From contig JAOTWF010000015.1 of NCBI GenBank assembly GCA_029863005.1, positions 1 through 44,317 of the forward strand: DNA of 44,317 nt, in the 5' to 3' direction. Each line of letters begins with the position of its first letter. Position 1 is the first letter of the stretch. Shown here piece by piece: positions 7,266-16,751 of the stretch. The notes under the pieces were generated by a model. That model was given only the letters and a program-made list of their open reading frames with translations. It made no database searches and was not told the DNA's origin. This stretch comes from Gammaproteobacteria bacterium. Its GTDB lineage: Bacteria > Pseudomonadota > Gammaproteobacteria > Acidiferrobacterales > Sulfurifustaceae. The position numbers and the translations under genes are program-made.

Positions 7266-8008
7266 CAGAGCCTGTCTCCCACCCGGATCATATCCTTTGC
7301 GCCTGGGGTATTGCGCGCGATTTCGGCGGTGTCCATGCCCTGCGGGACGTGGACTTGCATGTGGTGCGAGGGACCATCACTGGGTTGATCGGCCCGAACG
7401 GCTCGGGCAAGACGACAATGTTTCAAGTGATTTCGGGAATGGATCAAGGGGCGACCGGCACGATCAGCTTCGATGACGAATCCATCCTCGGATGGCGGCC
7501 ATCGCAAATCTACCGTCGCGGCTTGGCGCGTACCTTCCAGCTTTCACGCGTCTTTCCAGAATTAACTGTGTTGGAAAATCTGGTCGTGGCCGGCAGCCGC
7601 CATGACCGCAGTGTCGAGGAACGCGCATTTGGTTTGCTCGAGCGCGTGAGGTTGCGCGAATACGCCAAAGTCCGAGGTAAAAATCTTTCTTATGGACAGC
7701 AGAAGCTTGTCGAATTTCTGCGCGTGCTCATGAGTGATCCCGCGCTGATTCTGCTGGATGAGCCGGCGGCCGGGGTGAATCCGACGCTGCGCCAGACGCT
7801 GTGGGACATGGTGCGGCACCTCAACGGTTTAGGCACGACGTTTCTCGTCATTGAGCACAACATGGAAGTGATTGCCGATCTTTGTTCGGACGTTTATGTC
7901 TTGAGCGAAGGCGAGATGATTGCCCACGGTGACTTTGCGGCGATCCGTAACAATGAACAGGTGCTGGAAGCCTATTTCGGCAAAAAACGCAAGTCGGGCA
8001 CAGCATGA
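7262..8008 (+). CDS. livG: ABC transporter ATP-binding protein LivG
   Basis: 248 residues, a complete ABC ATPase: Walker A GPNGSGKTT, Q-loop region RTFQLSRVFPELTV, signature LSYGQQKLVEF, Walker B LILLDEPAAG, and switch His in VIEHNME. The signature begins LSYGQ, as is common in LivG proteins. It energises uptake together with LivF on the cytoplasmic face of LivHM. Start ATG 7262 overlaps the livM stop by four bases, and the stop overlaps livF by four bases. All catalytic residues are present. Confidence 0.92.
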   Translation: MTEPVSHPDHILCAWGIARDFGGVHALRDVDLHVVRGTITGLIGPNGSGKTTMFQVISGMDQGATGTISFDDESILGWRPSQIYRRGLARTFQLSRVFPELTVLENLVVAGSRHDRSVEERAFGLLERVRLREYAKVRGKNLSYGQQKLVEFLRVLMSDPALILLDEPAAGVNPTLRQTLWDMVRHLNGLGTTFLVIEHNMEVIADLCSDVYVLSEGEMIAHGDFAAIRNNEQVLEAYFGKKRKSGTA

Positions 8009-8724
8009 AGGAACCACTGTTGACCGTTCACGATATGGAAGTTTCCTATGGGGCGGTGCAGGTCCTGTTCGGGGTCAGTCTCGAGGTGCGTGCTGGCGAG
8101 ATCGTGTGCATCATCGGCCCCAACGGCGCCGGAAAATCCACGGTGATCAAGGCGGTGATCGGCCTGGTGCCGGCGCAGAAGGGACAAGTCGAGTTCGATG
8201 GTCAGCCCATCACGAATTCCCCGGCGCACGAGATTCCGGCTCTGGGTATTACCTATGTGCCCCAAGGGCGTATTGTCTTTGCCCAGATGACAGTGGCCGA
8301 TAATCTGGAAATGGGGGCGTTTCTGAAACGTGACTCCCACAAACGCCGCGAGGCGGTGCAGGCGGTGTTCGACCAGTTCCCGCGTCTGTACGAACGGCGT
8401 AACCAGCCGGCCGGCAAGCTTTCCGGAGGTGAGCAGCAGATGCTCGCTATCGGCCGCGCACTCATGATGAATCCACGCCTCGTGATCCTCGATGAACCAT
8501 CGCTTGGTCTCTCCCCGAAATATGTCGACCTGATCTACGAGAAATTGCTGGATCTGAAACGCCAGGGCCGGACCCTGCTCATGGTGGAGCAGAATGCAGC
8601 CCGCGCCTTGGAGCTATCGGACCGTGGCTACGCCCTGGAACTGGGGCATAACCGCTTCGCCGACACCGGTGCCAAACTACTTGCGAATGAAGACGTTCGT
8701 CGGATGTACCTGGGCGGCGCCTGA
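8005..8724 (+). CDS. livF: ABC transporter ATP-binding protein LivF
   Basis: 239 residues with Walker [11 protein letters not shown]-loop [13 protein letters not shown], signature [16 protein letters not shown], Walker [11 protein letters not shown] and switch region LMVEQNA, where the usual His is replaced by Gln as in other LivF proteins. Second ATPase of the livKHMGF transporter. The start overlaps the livG stop. Its TGA (8722-8724) touches a hairpin terminator, so livF is the last gene of the operon. Confidence 0.92.
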   Translation: MKEPLLTVHDMEVSYGAVQVLFGVSLEVRAGEIVCIIGPNGAGKSTVIKAVIGLVPAQKGQVEFDGQPITNSPAHEIPALGITYVPQGRIVFAQMTVADNLEMGAFLKRDSHKRREAVQAVFDQFPRLYERRNQPAGKLSGGEQQMLAIGRALMMNPRLVILDEPSLGLSPKYVDLIYEKLLDLKRQGRTLLMVEQNAARALELSDRGYALELGHNRFADTGAKLLANEDVRRMYLGGA

Positions 8725-8746
8725 TTCCACGGCGGTGGAATTTTTT
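8724..8746 (+). terminator. Rho-independent terminator after livF
   Basis: ATTCCAC (8724-8730) and GTGGAAT (8735-8741) form a perfect 7-bp stem with a GGCG loop, followed directly by a T tract (8742-8746). It begins on the last base of the livF stop codon and marks the end of the liv operon. Confidence 0.85.
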
Positions 8747-8881
8747 CTCAGGCTGGATCGCCATTTCTTTAATAAGGTTTGTTTCCCGGTCCAGGAACCT
8801 TGGCACAGAAACGCGATCCTAAATAACGATAACTATCGTACACGCAACTCGAAAATGCTGATTACCCTGTTTCAAATCTCA

Positions 8882-10861
8882 ATGTTACGAATCCGTGCCT
8901 GGAAGTCCCCTCCAAGTATCAGGCAGTTTTTACTGGGTCTTCTGCTGGTATTTCCGGCTAACGCCGACGCCGCGGATCCGGTCGGAAAGCTCACGGGCGG
9001 ATGGCGGCTCGCCGAGGAGTCCAGCCCCTATTTGCGCATGCATCAAGACAATCCTGTGGAGTGGTATCCCTGGGGTGAGGAGGCCTTGGCCCGGGCCAAG
9101 AAGGAAAACAAGCCATTGATGATCTCAATCGGTTATTTCACTTGTCACTGGTGCCATGTGATGGAGCGTGAGTCGTTCCGCAATCCGGAGATTGCCCGTC
9201 TGTTGTCCGACGGTTTTATCTCCATCAAAGTGGATCGCGAACAGCGGCCGGATCTCGATGCGGCCTATATGACTTTTGTCGTGGCCACGCAGGGATATGG
9301 CGGCTGGCCCATGACTGTTTTGGCCACGCCCGATGGCACGCCGTTTTTCGGAGGCACCTATTTCCCGCCGGAGAACCGGGAGAACGCACCGGGTTTCGCC
9401 CCGCTCCTGCGCAAGGCACGCACTCTCTGGGAAAAGGACCGTCAGAACATAATCGAGACGAGCCGACAAGCGGTGGAGCAGATAAAGCAGGCCATGGTCA
9501 AGAACAAGCCGTTATCCACGTTAACGAACGAGACAGTCGCGAAGGCTCGCCAGCTGTTCCGTGCGCAATTCGATCAGCACGAGGGGGGATTCAGTTTAGC
9601 GCCTAAATTTCCGCAACCGGCGGAATTGTTGTTCTTGTTGCAGGATGATGACGCACAAAGCGCGGAGATGGCGTTGTTCACCCTTGACCGGATGGCGGCG
9701 GGCGGCATCCATGACCACGTCGAAGGGGGCTTTCACCGCTACGCCACGGATCCGGGCTGGCGTGTTCCACATTTTGAAAAAATGCTTTATGACCAGGCTT
9801 TGATCGCGCGCGCATACCTTGCCGCGTATCGCCGGACGTCGAATAAAAAATACGCCGACGTGGCAGAAAGAATTCTGGATTTCACCATGGCAAACATGCG
9901 CGATGCTCGCGGGGGTTTCCATTCGGCACTGGGCGCAGACAGCGCTGTCAATGCCAAAGCCCCGCACAAGATGGAAGAAGGGGCTTATTACGTTTGGGAA
10001 TGGAAACAATTGCGCGAGGCCATACCCGATCTAGTGTTGCGCAAGTGGGCGATTGCCTACTACGACCTTAAACCGGAAGGCAATGTCGTGGAAAGCGGCG
10101 TGGCCGAACTGGCGGGGAAAAACATTCTTTATATCTCCAGGACCGCGGAAGAGTTGGCTAAGCAGTTCGGTGAAAACCTGACTACGGTGCACACTCGAAT
10201 CAGAGCGTTGAATCGCCTGCTGTTCTCGGCGCGCCGTGTACGACCGGCGCCACCACGCGATGAGAAAGTCGTCACGGCGTGGAACGGATATATGGTGACG
10301 GCGCTGGCGGAAGCTGGTCAGCTTCTGAACCAGCCGCGTTACCGGCAGGCGGCGGAGAAAACCGCTCGATTCATCCTGACGGTGCTTTATGATGAAAAAC
10401 CCAACCTGCTGTACCGCGATTGGCGCGGTGGCAGGCGGGGTGTCACTGGTTTTGCGGAGGATTATGCCGCCATGAGCGAAGGGTTGCTCGCGCTATACAA
10501 TCTGGATGGAAATAAGCAATGGCTCGCCGCCGCAAAAAATCTAACCGATACCCAGATCAAGTTATTCTGGGACGATGAGGATGGCGGATTTTACGGCGCA
10601 GATCGCAACACCGGTTTGTGGCTGCGCGATAAACCTGCCGCTGACAATGTAACGCCTTCCGCCAGCGCCATGTCGGTCGGGAACCTGTTGAAACTCGGCT
10701 CCCTGACGCGTGTGAAAAGCTATACTGAAATGGCTGTGCGCACGGCGGCCTGGCAGGGCGGCATGTTGCGTGACACACCGGAGGCAATGCCTTATACGCT
10801 GGCAATCTGGCCGATATTGTTGGCACAGACAAATCGGTCAGAGCCTGTCATAACCCGCTAA
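8882..10861 (+). CDS. exported DUF255 (YyaL-type) thioredoxin-fold protein
   Basis: 659 residues from ATG 8882. The mature protein begins [19 protein letters not shown], and [14 protein letters not shown] carries the Cx2C-type CHWCH motif of the DUF255 thioredoxin-like domain (about residues 40-200); the rest is an (alpha/alpha) barrel related to N-acylglucosamine epimerases, with CxxC-free repeats such as [13 protein letters not shown] and [12 protein letters not shown]. The family's reaction is unsettled. Unlike cytoplasmic relatives it has a signal peptide: basic RIRAWK, hydrophobic FLLGLLLVF, cleavage near ANADA. ATG 8855 is an alternative start nine codons upstream; no ribosome site supports either. 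It stands alone after a terminator. A role in envelope thiol or sulfur chemistry is a guess. Confidence 0.82.
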   Translation: MLRIRAWKSPPSIRQFLLGLLLVFPANADAADPVGKLTGGWRLAEESSPYLRMHQDNPVEWYPWGEEALARAKKENKPLMISIGYFTCHWCHVMERESFRNPEIARLLSDGFISIKVDREQRPDLDAAYMTFVVATQGYGGWPMTVLATPDGTPFFGGTYFPPENRENAPGFAPLLRKARTLWEKDRQNIIETSRQAVEQIKQAMVKNKPLSTLTNETVAKARQLFRAQFDQHEGGFSLAPKFPQPAELLFLLQDDDAQSAEMALFTLDRMAAGGIHDHVEGGFHRYATDPGWRVPHFEKMLYDQALIARAYLAAYRRTSNKKYADVAERILDFTMANMRDARGGFHSALGADSAVNAKAPHKMEEGAYYVWEWKQLREAIPDLVLRKWAIAYYDLKPEGNVVESGVAELAGKNILYISRTAEELAKQFGENLTTVHTRIRALNRLLFSARRVRPAPPRDEKVVTAWNGYMVTALAEAGQLLNQPRYRQAAEKTARFILTVLYDEKPNLLYRDWRGGRRGVTGFAEDYAAMSEGLLALYNLDGNKQWLAAAKNLTDTQIKLFWDDEDGGFYGADRNTGLWLRDKPAADNVTPSASAMSVGNLLKLGSLTRVKSYTEMAVRTAAWQGGMLRDTPEAMPYTLAIWPILLAQTNRSEPVITR

Positions 10862-11216
10862 GTCACTGTATCCCCTATCAAAGCACCCAAGCTCCTGCGC
10901 GCCAATCGCTCTATCGAATTGGTGCTATTCCTTACTCAATCAGGGGATTAACCCCGTTATTGGCACAACCTATGCAATTGGTAAGGGCAGGTTGTCTCCG
11001 TAGGCTGGTCCATGATTTTCGGGCTGGGAACCGGCTGGGCGTGAATCGCTTGCCGATGTTTTTGTGCAAGAAGTCGAGTACGACGAGAAGCTTTCCTCCC
11101 ACGCGAGCGGCGGACATCCATTGTTACGACGGTGAAACGTTAACGAGACTTTAGGGAATTCCGGGGCGAATGATGAAGGATATCGATAAGCCGTCCGCCA
11201 TGCCAGGGGAGATGTA
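10862..11216. other. 355-base intergenic region, no gene recognised
   Basis: No credible coding frame on either strand. A hairpin GCGCCAAT ... ATTGGTGC (about 10899-10926, one G-T pair, 11-base loop) is not followed by a T run. I saw no c-di-GMP riboswitch (GEMM) consensus ahead of the GGDEF-EAL gene and no tRNA. It probably holds the promoter of the gene at 11217. Confidence 0.4.
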
Positions 11217-13283
11217 GTGTTCCGCCTCACGCGCAATTATTCCATCGCCAGTCTCGTTGGCATCGCTCTGGTTGCCATCGCGCTCGGTTTTTTCTATCGC
11301 ACCACCGCAGTGCGATCGCTGATCGAGCATGAAACCCTGTCCAACGTTTCCACCGCTCAGTCGCTCTCCAACAGCTTGTGGCCCACTTACGCGAATTTTA
11401 TTGCGCATGCTGCCAGCCTAGCTCCTTTGGAACTAATCCATCAACCGGAGCTGGCAGACTTGCAAAAAGATGTGTTGCAGAATATTCGCGGACTGCGGGT
11501 GGTCAAGGTGAAGATTTACGACATGGACGGACTGACGGTGTACTCAACGAATTCGGCACAGATCGGAGAGAAAAAGGATAATAACATTGGACTGCAGAAA
11601 GCCCGCGCCGGAGAAACCGTAAGCGAAATGGTATTCCGGGATAATTTATCCACGACCGAGCAGGTGATAACAGACCGCAACCTCCTAACATCTTATATTC
11701 CCATACGCTCTTCCCCCGGAGGGCCGGTCGAAGGCGTATTCGAGATTTATTCGGACGTTACCCCGCTGATGGTGGAGATTGAACGCACGGAGTACAGAGT
11801 ATTTGCTGTGGTCTCATTCCTGTTGTTCCTGCTGTATTATTTTCTGCTGATGATTGTGCGCCGCGCGGATCGCATTATCCGCTCGCATGAGAATGCCGAA
11901 CGCCGGGCGCAGGCGGAGCAAATCCATTACATGGCCTATCACGATCCCTTGACGGGTTTGCCCAACCGTGCGCTGTTCAAAGACCGGTTTCAACATGCCA
12001 TTGCCGTGGCCGAGCGCACTGGCAAGTCGTTAGGTGTCATGTTCATTGATATAGACCGCTTCAAGGTTATTAACGACAGTCTTGGTCACGAAGGCGGCGA
12101 CTCGGTTCTGATCGAGGCGGCCAAGCGCATTCGAACCTGTTTGCGGGCCTCGGACACGGCCTGTCGACTGGGAGGCGATGAATTCACGGTAATCCTGGAG
12201 CATCTTCCCTCGGTGGAGGATGCCGCGCAGGCAGCCGAGCGTCTGCTTAAGAAATTTACCGAACCGATGAAGATTGGTGGGCGTGAGATTATCGTCACCA
12301 CGAGCATCGGCATCGCCGTTTATCCTGGCGCTACAAAGGATATTCTGCGACTGCTGAAGTTCGCTGATGTCGCCATGCACAGAGCAAAGGAGTCTGGCCG
12401 CAATTGCCATGTTTTCTATACGCAGGAGATGGAGACACACGCCCAGGAGAACCTCGAATTTGAGCTGGGCCTGCGCCACGCCCTGCAGAACGGCGAATTT
12501 CGCCTTTATTACCAGCCTCGGGTGAATACGGCCACCGCCAGCGTAACCGGTGCCGAGGCCTTGCTGCGCTGGCAACACCCCGAGCGTGGACTGGTTTTGC
12601 CGGATAAATTTATTCCGCTACTGGAAGACACCGGACTGGTGATTCCTGTGGGTGAGTGGGCGTTGCGTGAGGCCTGTCTCCAGGGCCGACGCTGGCATGA
12701 CGCCGGTCACAATTCGCTGAGTGTATCCGTAAACCTTTCCATGAAACAGTTCCGGGCCGGAACGCTGCTGAGCAGCGTGCGCGAGACGCTCAAGGTTAGC
12801 GGACTACCGCCTCAGTTCCTGGAACTGGAAATCACCGAGAGCGTGTTGGTGGAAGACGTCGAGCAGGCACTAAACTTGATGAACGAACTCAAGAAGATTG
12901 GTGTGTCGCTGTCGATCGACGATTTTGGGACCGGCTATTCCTCGCTCAACTATTTGCGGCGTTTTCCGATCGATCTCCTCAAGATTGACGGATCTTTCAT
13001 CCGTGATGTCACTCGCAATCGCGGTGACGCCGCCATCACCACCACGATCGCCGTCATGGCGAAGTCCCTGCATCTCGGTCTGCTGGCGGAGGGCGTGGAA
13101 ACGCGAGAACAGGCGCGCTTTCTCAAGACCATCGGATGTCACGCCATGCAGGGTTATCTTTTTGGTGAGCCCGTTAGCGCCGACCACCTCGAGTCGCTGC
13201 TTGGCGAGGTGGATGTCCTGAAGCTCGCCGGATTTGATCATTCGCCGTGTGTACCTGGTACTGGAACACCTGCGCCGGTCTAA
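11217..13283 (+). CDS. membrane GGDEF-EAL cyclic-di-GMP turnover protein
   Basis: 688 residues. Two membrane helices (about 8-28 and 198-222) enclose a periplasmic sensor region of about 170 residues of no recognised type. The GGDEF domain has an intact active site RLGGDEFTV (about 317-325) and an inhibitory RxxD site (RASD) five residues before it, so diguanylate cyclase activity with product feedback is expected. The EAL domain also looks intact: EALLRW (about 446), NLSMKQF, EITESV, DDFGTGYSSL, KIDGSFI and AEGVE. The protein could therefore both make and degrade c-di-GMP, acting as a switch controlled by the periplasmic signal. Start GTG 11217 has GGGGAG a few bases upstream. It appears monocistronic and converges with greB. 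Confidence 0.92.
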   Translation: MFRLTRNYSIASLVGIALVAIALGFFYRTTAVRSLIEHETLSNVSTAQSLSNSLWPTYANFIAHAASLAPLELIHQPELADLQKDVLQNIRGLRVVKVKIYDMDGLTVYSTNSAQIGEKKDNNIGLQKARAGETVSEMVFRDNLSTTEQVITDRNLLTSYIPIRSSPGGPVEGVFEIYSDVTPLMVEIERTEYRVFAVVSFLLFLLYYFLLMIVRRADRIIRSHENAERRAQAEQIHYMAYHDPLTGLPNRALFKDRFQHAIAVAERTGKSLGVMFIDIDRFKVINDSLGHEGGDSVLIEAAKRIRTCLRASDTACRLGGDEFTVILEHLPSVEDAAQAAERLLKKFTEPMKIGGREIIVTTSIGIAVYPGATKDILRLLKFADVAMHRAKESGRNCHVFYTQEMETHAQENLEFELGLRHALQNGEFRLYYQPRVNTATASVTGAEALLRWQHPERGLVLPDKFIPLLEDTGLVIPVGEWALREACLQGRRWHDAGHNSLSVSVNLSMKQFRAGTLLSSVRETLKVSGLPPQFLELEITESVLVEDVEQALNLMNELKKIGVSLSIDDFGTGYSSLNYLRRFPIDLLKIDGSFIRDVTRNRGDAAITTTIAVMAKSLHLGLLAEGVETREQARFLKTIGCHAMQGYLFGEPVSADHLESLLGEVDVLKLAGFDHSPCVPGTGTPAPV

Positions 13284-13297
13284 ACCGAGTTGTCGGG

Positions 13298-13825
13298 TTA
13301 CCTATCCCGTGAGTCAGCGTCGTCAATAGGCATGTAGCGAATCTCCAGAACGGTATATATCTTATTCCCGGCAGGCAAAGTAACCGTCACTTGATCGTCC
13401 ACGGATTTCTTGAGCAAGGCCCGCGCGAGCGGGGAATCGATGCTGATGTAACCACGCGTTAAATCGGTTTCATCCGAACCGACGATCCGGTAACGGGTAA
13501 TATCGCCGTCTTCGCCTTTGAGCCGTACCCACGCTCCAAAGAAAATGCATGAGATGTCGGAAGGCGCGCGATCTACTATTACGAGCGAATCGAGTCGTTT
13601 TTGCAGATATCGAATGCGCCGGTCGATTTCACGTAGTTGCTTCTTGCCATAAATATATTCCGCGTTTTCCGATCGATCGCCCTGCGCGGCGGCCTCCGAC
13701 ACCGCTAGGGTGACTTGCGGGCGTTTCACGCGCCATAAGTAAGTCAGTTCCTCGCGCAGGCGCACGGCGCCTTCCGGCGTGATGTAAGAGGAACTTTTCG
13801 GTGAGGGGAGTCGGTGACGGCCCAT
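13298..13825 (-). CDS. greB: transcript cleavage factor GreB
   Basis: 175 residues from ATG 13825. The N-terminal coiled coil contains YITPEGAVRLREEL, VSEAAAQGDRSENAEYIYGK with the acidic D/E pair at the hairpin tip that enters the RNA polymerase secondary channel, and RRIRYLQKRLD, which marks GreB rather than GreA. The C-terminal FKBP-like domain holds FFGAWVRLKGEDGD and ISIDSPLARALLKKSVDD. GreB rescues backtracked polymerase by stimulating transcript cleavage. It is slightly longer than the usual 158 residues owing to the N-terminal RHRLPSPKSS segment; upstream in-frame starts exist but have no ribosome site. Convergent with the GGDEF-EAL gene. Confidence 0.9.
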   Translation of the reverse strand: MGRHRLPSPKSSSYITPEGAVRLREELTYLWRVKRPQVTLAVSEAAAQGDRSENAEYIYGKKQLREIDRRIRYLQKRLDSLVIVDRAPSDISCIFFGAWVRLKGEDGDITRYRIVGSDETDLTRGYISIDSPLARALLKKSVDDQVTVTLPAGNKIYTVLEIRYMPIDDADSRDR

Positions 13826-13959
13826 GGGATAAAGAGTAACGGAAAAGCGTTCACCGGACAGTATTGTCATATTTCGTATTAACCTGTTATTGCGTGGGTT
13901 GTTTGCCAGCAGGCGGGCCATTAAGATGGCCTGAGTTCCCGACTCAAGACCGTTTACGC

Positions 13960-15789
13960 ATGGAACATCATGTCACGCTGGTGCTGGCGCTGGTGGGCCT
14001 GCTCGGCTTCGGCGCACAATGGCTGGCCTGGCGCATTCATTTGCCGGCCATCGTCCTGCTGGTATTGTTCGGCCTGCTCGCCGGACCGGTGACCGGCTGG
14101 ATTCGGCCTAGCCAGGATCTGGGCGTGATGCTCGATCCCATCATCAAGATCGCGGTGGCCGTCATTCTCTTCGAAGGCGGCTTGCGATTACGCTTTCACG
14201 AGTTGAAAACGGCGGCGACGGGGGTTGTGCGCCTGGTGACGCTGGGCGTGCTGCTGAGTTTCCCGCTGGGGAGCCTGGCAGCGCATTACATCGGCGGATT
14301 GTCCTGGCCGGTGGCGCTGGTGTTCGGCGCCATTGTGATTGTGACCGGACCGACCGTGATTATTCCGCTATTGCGCCAAGCACGCTTGCGGCGTCGTCCG
14401 GCTTCGTACCTCAAGTGGGAGGGTATCGTCAACGATCCCACCGGCGCGCTGCTCGCGGTGGTGATCTTCGAATATTTTGTATACAGCGGCACCGGTGCAG
14501 CACTGCCCATCATGATCGGACGCTTGAGCACGGCCCTGGCGCTGGCCGGATTGCTCGGTGTGGGATGCGGCTTTTTATTGGGTGTGTTATTTCGCCGTGG
14601 GCTCGTGCCCGAATATCTCAAGGGTCCTGGGGCACTGGCCGCGGCCATCGGCGTGTACGTGGCAGCCAACCAGGTCCTGAGCGAGTCTGGGCTGCTCGCG
14701 GCCACGCTGCTCGGGATCACGCTCGGTAACATGAATTTGCCCAGCATCGATGAGATGCGGCGATTCAAGGAGTACATTGCGCTGGTCCTGGTCTCCGGCG
14801 TTTTTATCTTGCTCACGGCGGAACTCGACCCATCGATACTGCTTAACCTAGATTGGCGCAGCTTCGCCTTGCTTGGAGCGGTGATATTCGTGTTACGGCC
14901 GGTGTGCATTTTCTTCTCCACCATTGGTGCCGGCATGTCGTGGCAGGAGCGGGCATTGCTGGCCTGGATCGCACCGCGCGGCATTGTGGCGGCGGCGGTG
15001 GCCGCCGTTTTCGGACCGGCGCTGCTGGCGCAGGGCTATCCGGGCGCAGAACTGCTCCTGCCACTGGTGTTCACATTGATCCTGGTCACGGTCGTCGCGC
15101 ACGGATTCAGTATGGGCTGGCTCAGCCGCACGCTCGATCTCAGCGCCCAAAGCACGAATGGCGTGCTGATCATTGGCGCATCGCCTTGGACGATCAGTTT
15201 CGCCCAGGCGCTCAATGAAAAGGAGATACCGGTCATGATTGTCGACAGCGTATGGCATCGCTTGCGCGCGGCACGTCTTGCAGGAATCAAGGTATATTAT
15301 GGACAGATACTCTCGGAGGCCTCGGAAGAGAAATTGGAGTTCAATGATTATGGCTATCTGTTGGCGGCCACGGACAACGACGCTTACAACGCCTTGGTAT
15401 GCAAACATTTCGCCGCCGAGATGGGCCGCAACCATGTGTTCCAGTTGCCAGACACGTCGGTGGAGGAACCTGATCCCCAGCGCCTGTCACGTACCATGCG
15501 CGGCCTGATCATGCCTGCGGAGCGCGCCTGGTATGAGGAGCTGATGTCCAACTGGTATCACGGCTGGACCTTCCAGAAGACCCTGCTGACGGATGAATTC
15601 ACTGATGAGCGTTTCCAGGAAACCATTCCAACGGGCAGCCTGACGGTGGCCGTGATAAAGGCAGACAAATCCATCCAGCTCTATTCACCGGAACTCTCCA
15701 TCAAGCCCAAACCGGGTGACACGGTAGTCTGGTTCGGACCGAAACCGGAAAAGGCCAAGCCATCCGACAAGCCCATCAAGCAGGCTTGA
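13960..15789 (+). CDS. CPA1-type cation:proton antiporter with TrkA-N-like domain
   Basis: 609 residues. About twelve membrane helices occupy residues 1-400 and contain the ion-binding motif EGIVNDPTGALLAV and the helix GPTVIIPLLRQARL, typical of NhaP-type Na+(K+)/H+ exchangers. From about residue 415 a Rossmann domain begins GVLIIGASPWTISFAQAL with IPVMIVD, resembling the TrkA-N nucleotide-binding regulatory domain, followed by a small C-terminal domain ending in a Lys-rich tail. It would exchange cytoplasmic Na+ or K+ for protons and could be gated by a nucleotide. ATG 13960 is the first Met before the first membrane helix. A tusA gene follows 34 bases after the stop, perhaps on the same transcript. 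Confidence 0.88.
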   Translation: MEHHVTLVLALVGLLGFGAQWLAWRIHLPAIVLLVLFGLLAGPVTGWIRPSQDLGVMLDPIIKIAVAVILFEGGLRLRFHELKTAATGVVRLVTLGVLLSFPLGSLAAHYIGGLSWPVALVFGAIVIVTGPTVIIPLLRQARLRRRPASYLKWEGIVNDPTGALLAVVIFEYFVYSGTGAALPIMIGRLSTALALAGLLGVGCGFLLGVLFRRGLVPEYLKGPGALAAAIGVYVAANQVLSESGLLAATLLGITLGNMNLPSIDEMRRFKEYIALVLVSGVFILLTAELDPSILLNLDWRSFALLGAVIFVLRPVCIFFSTIGAGMSWQERALLAWIAPRGIVAAAVAAVFGPALLAQGYPGAELLLPLVFTLILVTVVAHGFSMGWLSRTLDLSAQSTNGVLIIGASPWTISFAQALNEKEIPVMIVDSVWHRLRAARLAGIKVYYGQILSEASEEKLEFNDYGYLLAATDNDAYNALVCKHFAAEMGRNHVFQLPDTSVEEPDPQRLSRTMRGLIMPAERAWYEELMSNWYHGWTFQKTLLTDEFTDERFQETIPTGSLTVAVIKADKSIQLYSPELSIKPKPGDTVVWFGPKPEKAKPSDKPIKQA

Positions 15790-15823
15790 TTTCCCGATTC
15801 GCAACGGAGAAGAGAGGAATACC

Positions 15824-16063
15824 GTGGAACAGAAAAAGCCGGACAAAATCGTGGACACATCGGGCCAATGCTGCCCAGTCCCCATGCTCGAATGCAATCG
15901 TGCTATCAAGAACATGAATACGGGACAGGTGCTGGAACTAATTTCTACCGACATCGGATCGCGCATGGATATCCCGGCTTGGTGTAACCGTACCGGACAT
16001 GAACTTCTCCATGTTGAAGACGACGGAAAGACATTCCGTTATTTGGTGCAAAAGCGCGATTAA
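15824..16063 (+). CDS. TusA-family sulfur carrier, second copy
   Basis: 79 residues, GTG start with AGAGGA close upstream. IVDTSGQCCPVPMLECNRAI holds the CPxP motif, with Cys17 as the expected persulfide site and an unusual adjacent Cys16. LELISTDIGSRMDIPAWCNR matches the rest of the fold. It is about 40 percent alike by eye to the copy at 1794. Its neighbours are an antiporter gene upstream and a convergent merR downstream, so there is no sulfur operon here; the doubled Cys and an extra Cys in PAWCNRTGHE hint at a different partner or at metal binding. Role as a sulfur carrier is from the family. Confidence 0.85.
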   Translation: MEQKKPDKIVDTSGQCCPVPMLECNRAIKNMNTGQVLELISTDIGSRMDIPAWCNRTGHELLHVEDDGKTFRYLVQKRD

Positions 16064-16072
16064 CCTGTCGTG

Positions 16073-16459
16073 TTAATCTGAATTGCGTTCCAGGCTGGCG
16101 ATAATCGGGCAGGGAGGGTGGTTACCGGCGCGGCAGGTACGAATGAGCTTTCCAAGTGTGTTATGCATAGATTTTAAGTCGTGCAGGCGCATTTCGATAT
16201 CCCCGAGCCGTTTTTCCGCGATGGCGCGGGTTTCGGGGCAGGAACCATCCCCCAGCATCAGTAATTCAGATATTTCACGCAGCGTAAACCCCAATTCCTG
16301 GGCGCGCCGGATGAAGCGCAGGCACATAAGCGATTCGGAGGAATAGCGGCGTGCACCGCCCGGGGGCTTGCGCGGCGTGGGCAGCAGACCACGACGCTGA
16401 TAGTAGCGAACGGTTTCGATATTCACGCCGGCTTCGCGCGCCAACCGGCCGATCGTCAT
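16073..16459 (-). CDS. merR: MerR-family regulator, mercury-type
   Basis: 128 residues from ATG 16459. The winged-helix N-terminus is MTIGRLAREAGVNIETVRYY, followed by a long dimerisation helix. Three Cys, at 74 (GSCPET), 109 (IRTCRAG) and 117 (PPCPIIASLE), fall where Hg(II)-responsive MerR proteins have their three ligands; spacing 35 then 8, against 35 then 9 in Tn501 MerR. The closing CPIIASL strongly resembles mercuric MerR. It likely represses and, on Hg(II) or a similar soft metal, activates the promoter at 17524-17555. As the third gene of that operon it would regulate itself. An upstream extension of the frame is not coding-like. Metal identity is inferred. Confidence 0.85.
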   Translation of the reverse strand: MTIGRLAREAGVNIETVRYYQRRGLLPTPRKPPGGARRYSSESLMCLRFIRRAQELGFTLREISELLMLGDGSCPETRAIAEKRLGDIEMRLHDLKSMHNTLGKLIRTCRAGNHPPCPIIASLERNSD

Positions 16460-16484
16460 GCTTGTCTGTGGCACGAATGACGAC

Positions 16485-16751
16485 CTAGAGCGGTTGTCCC
16501 GCTCCTGCCGCGCGCAGGGTTTTCTCATCCGGCCCGCGCCCGGCACAGCAATCCGCGAGCTGTCCATTGATCACCACGGCCGGGATTGAACGAATGCCGA
16601 GTTTTTTCGCTCGTGCGGCCACATCGGGTTTCTTGGTATCCAGCACCGTGACTTCGCAGGATGAGCAGGCGATTTGATTTACCAGCGATATGGTCTCTGC
16701 ACACACCGGGCAGCCGGCGCTGAAGACTTCTATCTGACGTTTTACGCTCAT
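16485..16751 (-). CDS. thioredoxin-like Cys-rich protein of the mer-like operon
   Basis: 88 residues, thioredoxin/glutaredoxin fold: strand RQIEVFSAGCPVC with Cys14-x-x-Cys17, a second pair CSSC at 29-32, cis-Pro strand IRSIPAVVINGQL, and a vicinal Cys68-Cys69 (ADCCAGRGP). Six Cys in 88 residues suggests handling of a thiophilic metal or of disulfides. It overlaps the MerC-like gene by four bases (ATGA) and precedes merR, so it belongs to the MerR-controlled operon. It might take metal from the transporter and pass it to a cytoplasmic sink, or act as a reductant. No mercuric reductase is present in the window. Confidence 0.8.
   Translation of the reverse strand: MSVKRQIEVFSAGCPVCAETISLVNQIACSSCEVTVLDTKKPDVAARAKKLGIRSIPAVVINGQLADCCAGRGPDEKTLRAAGAGQPL

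Noticed and set aside
10932-11154. Small frames on both strands between the DUF255 gene and the GGDEF-EAL gene
   Set aside because: No motif, no ribosome site, and atypical composition; left as non-coding.
10862-11216. c-di-GMP riboswitch before the GGDEF-EAL gene
   Set aside because: The conserved GEMM core sequences are not found.
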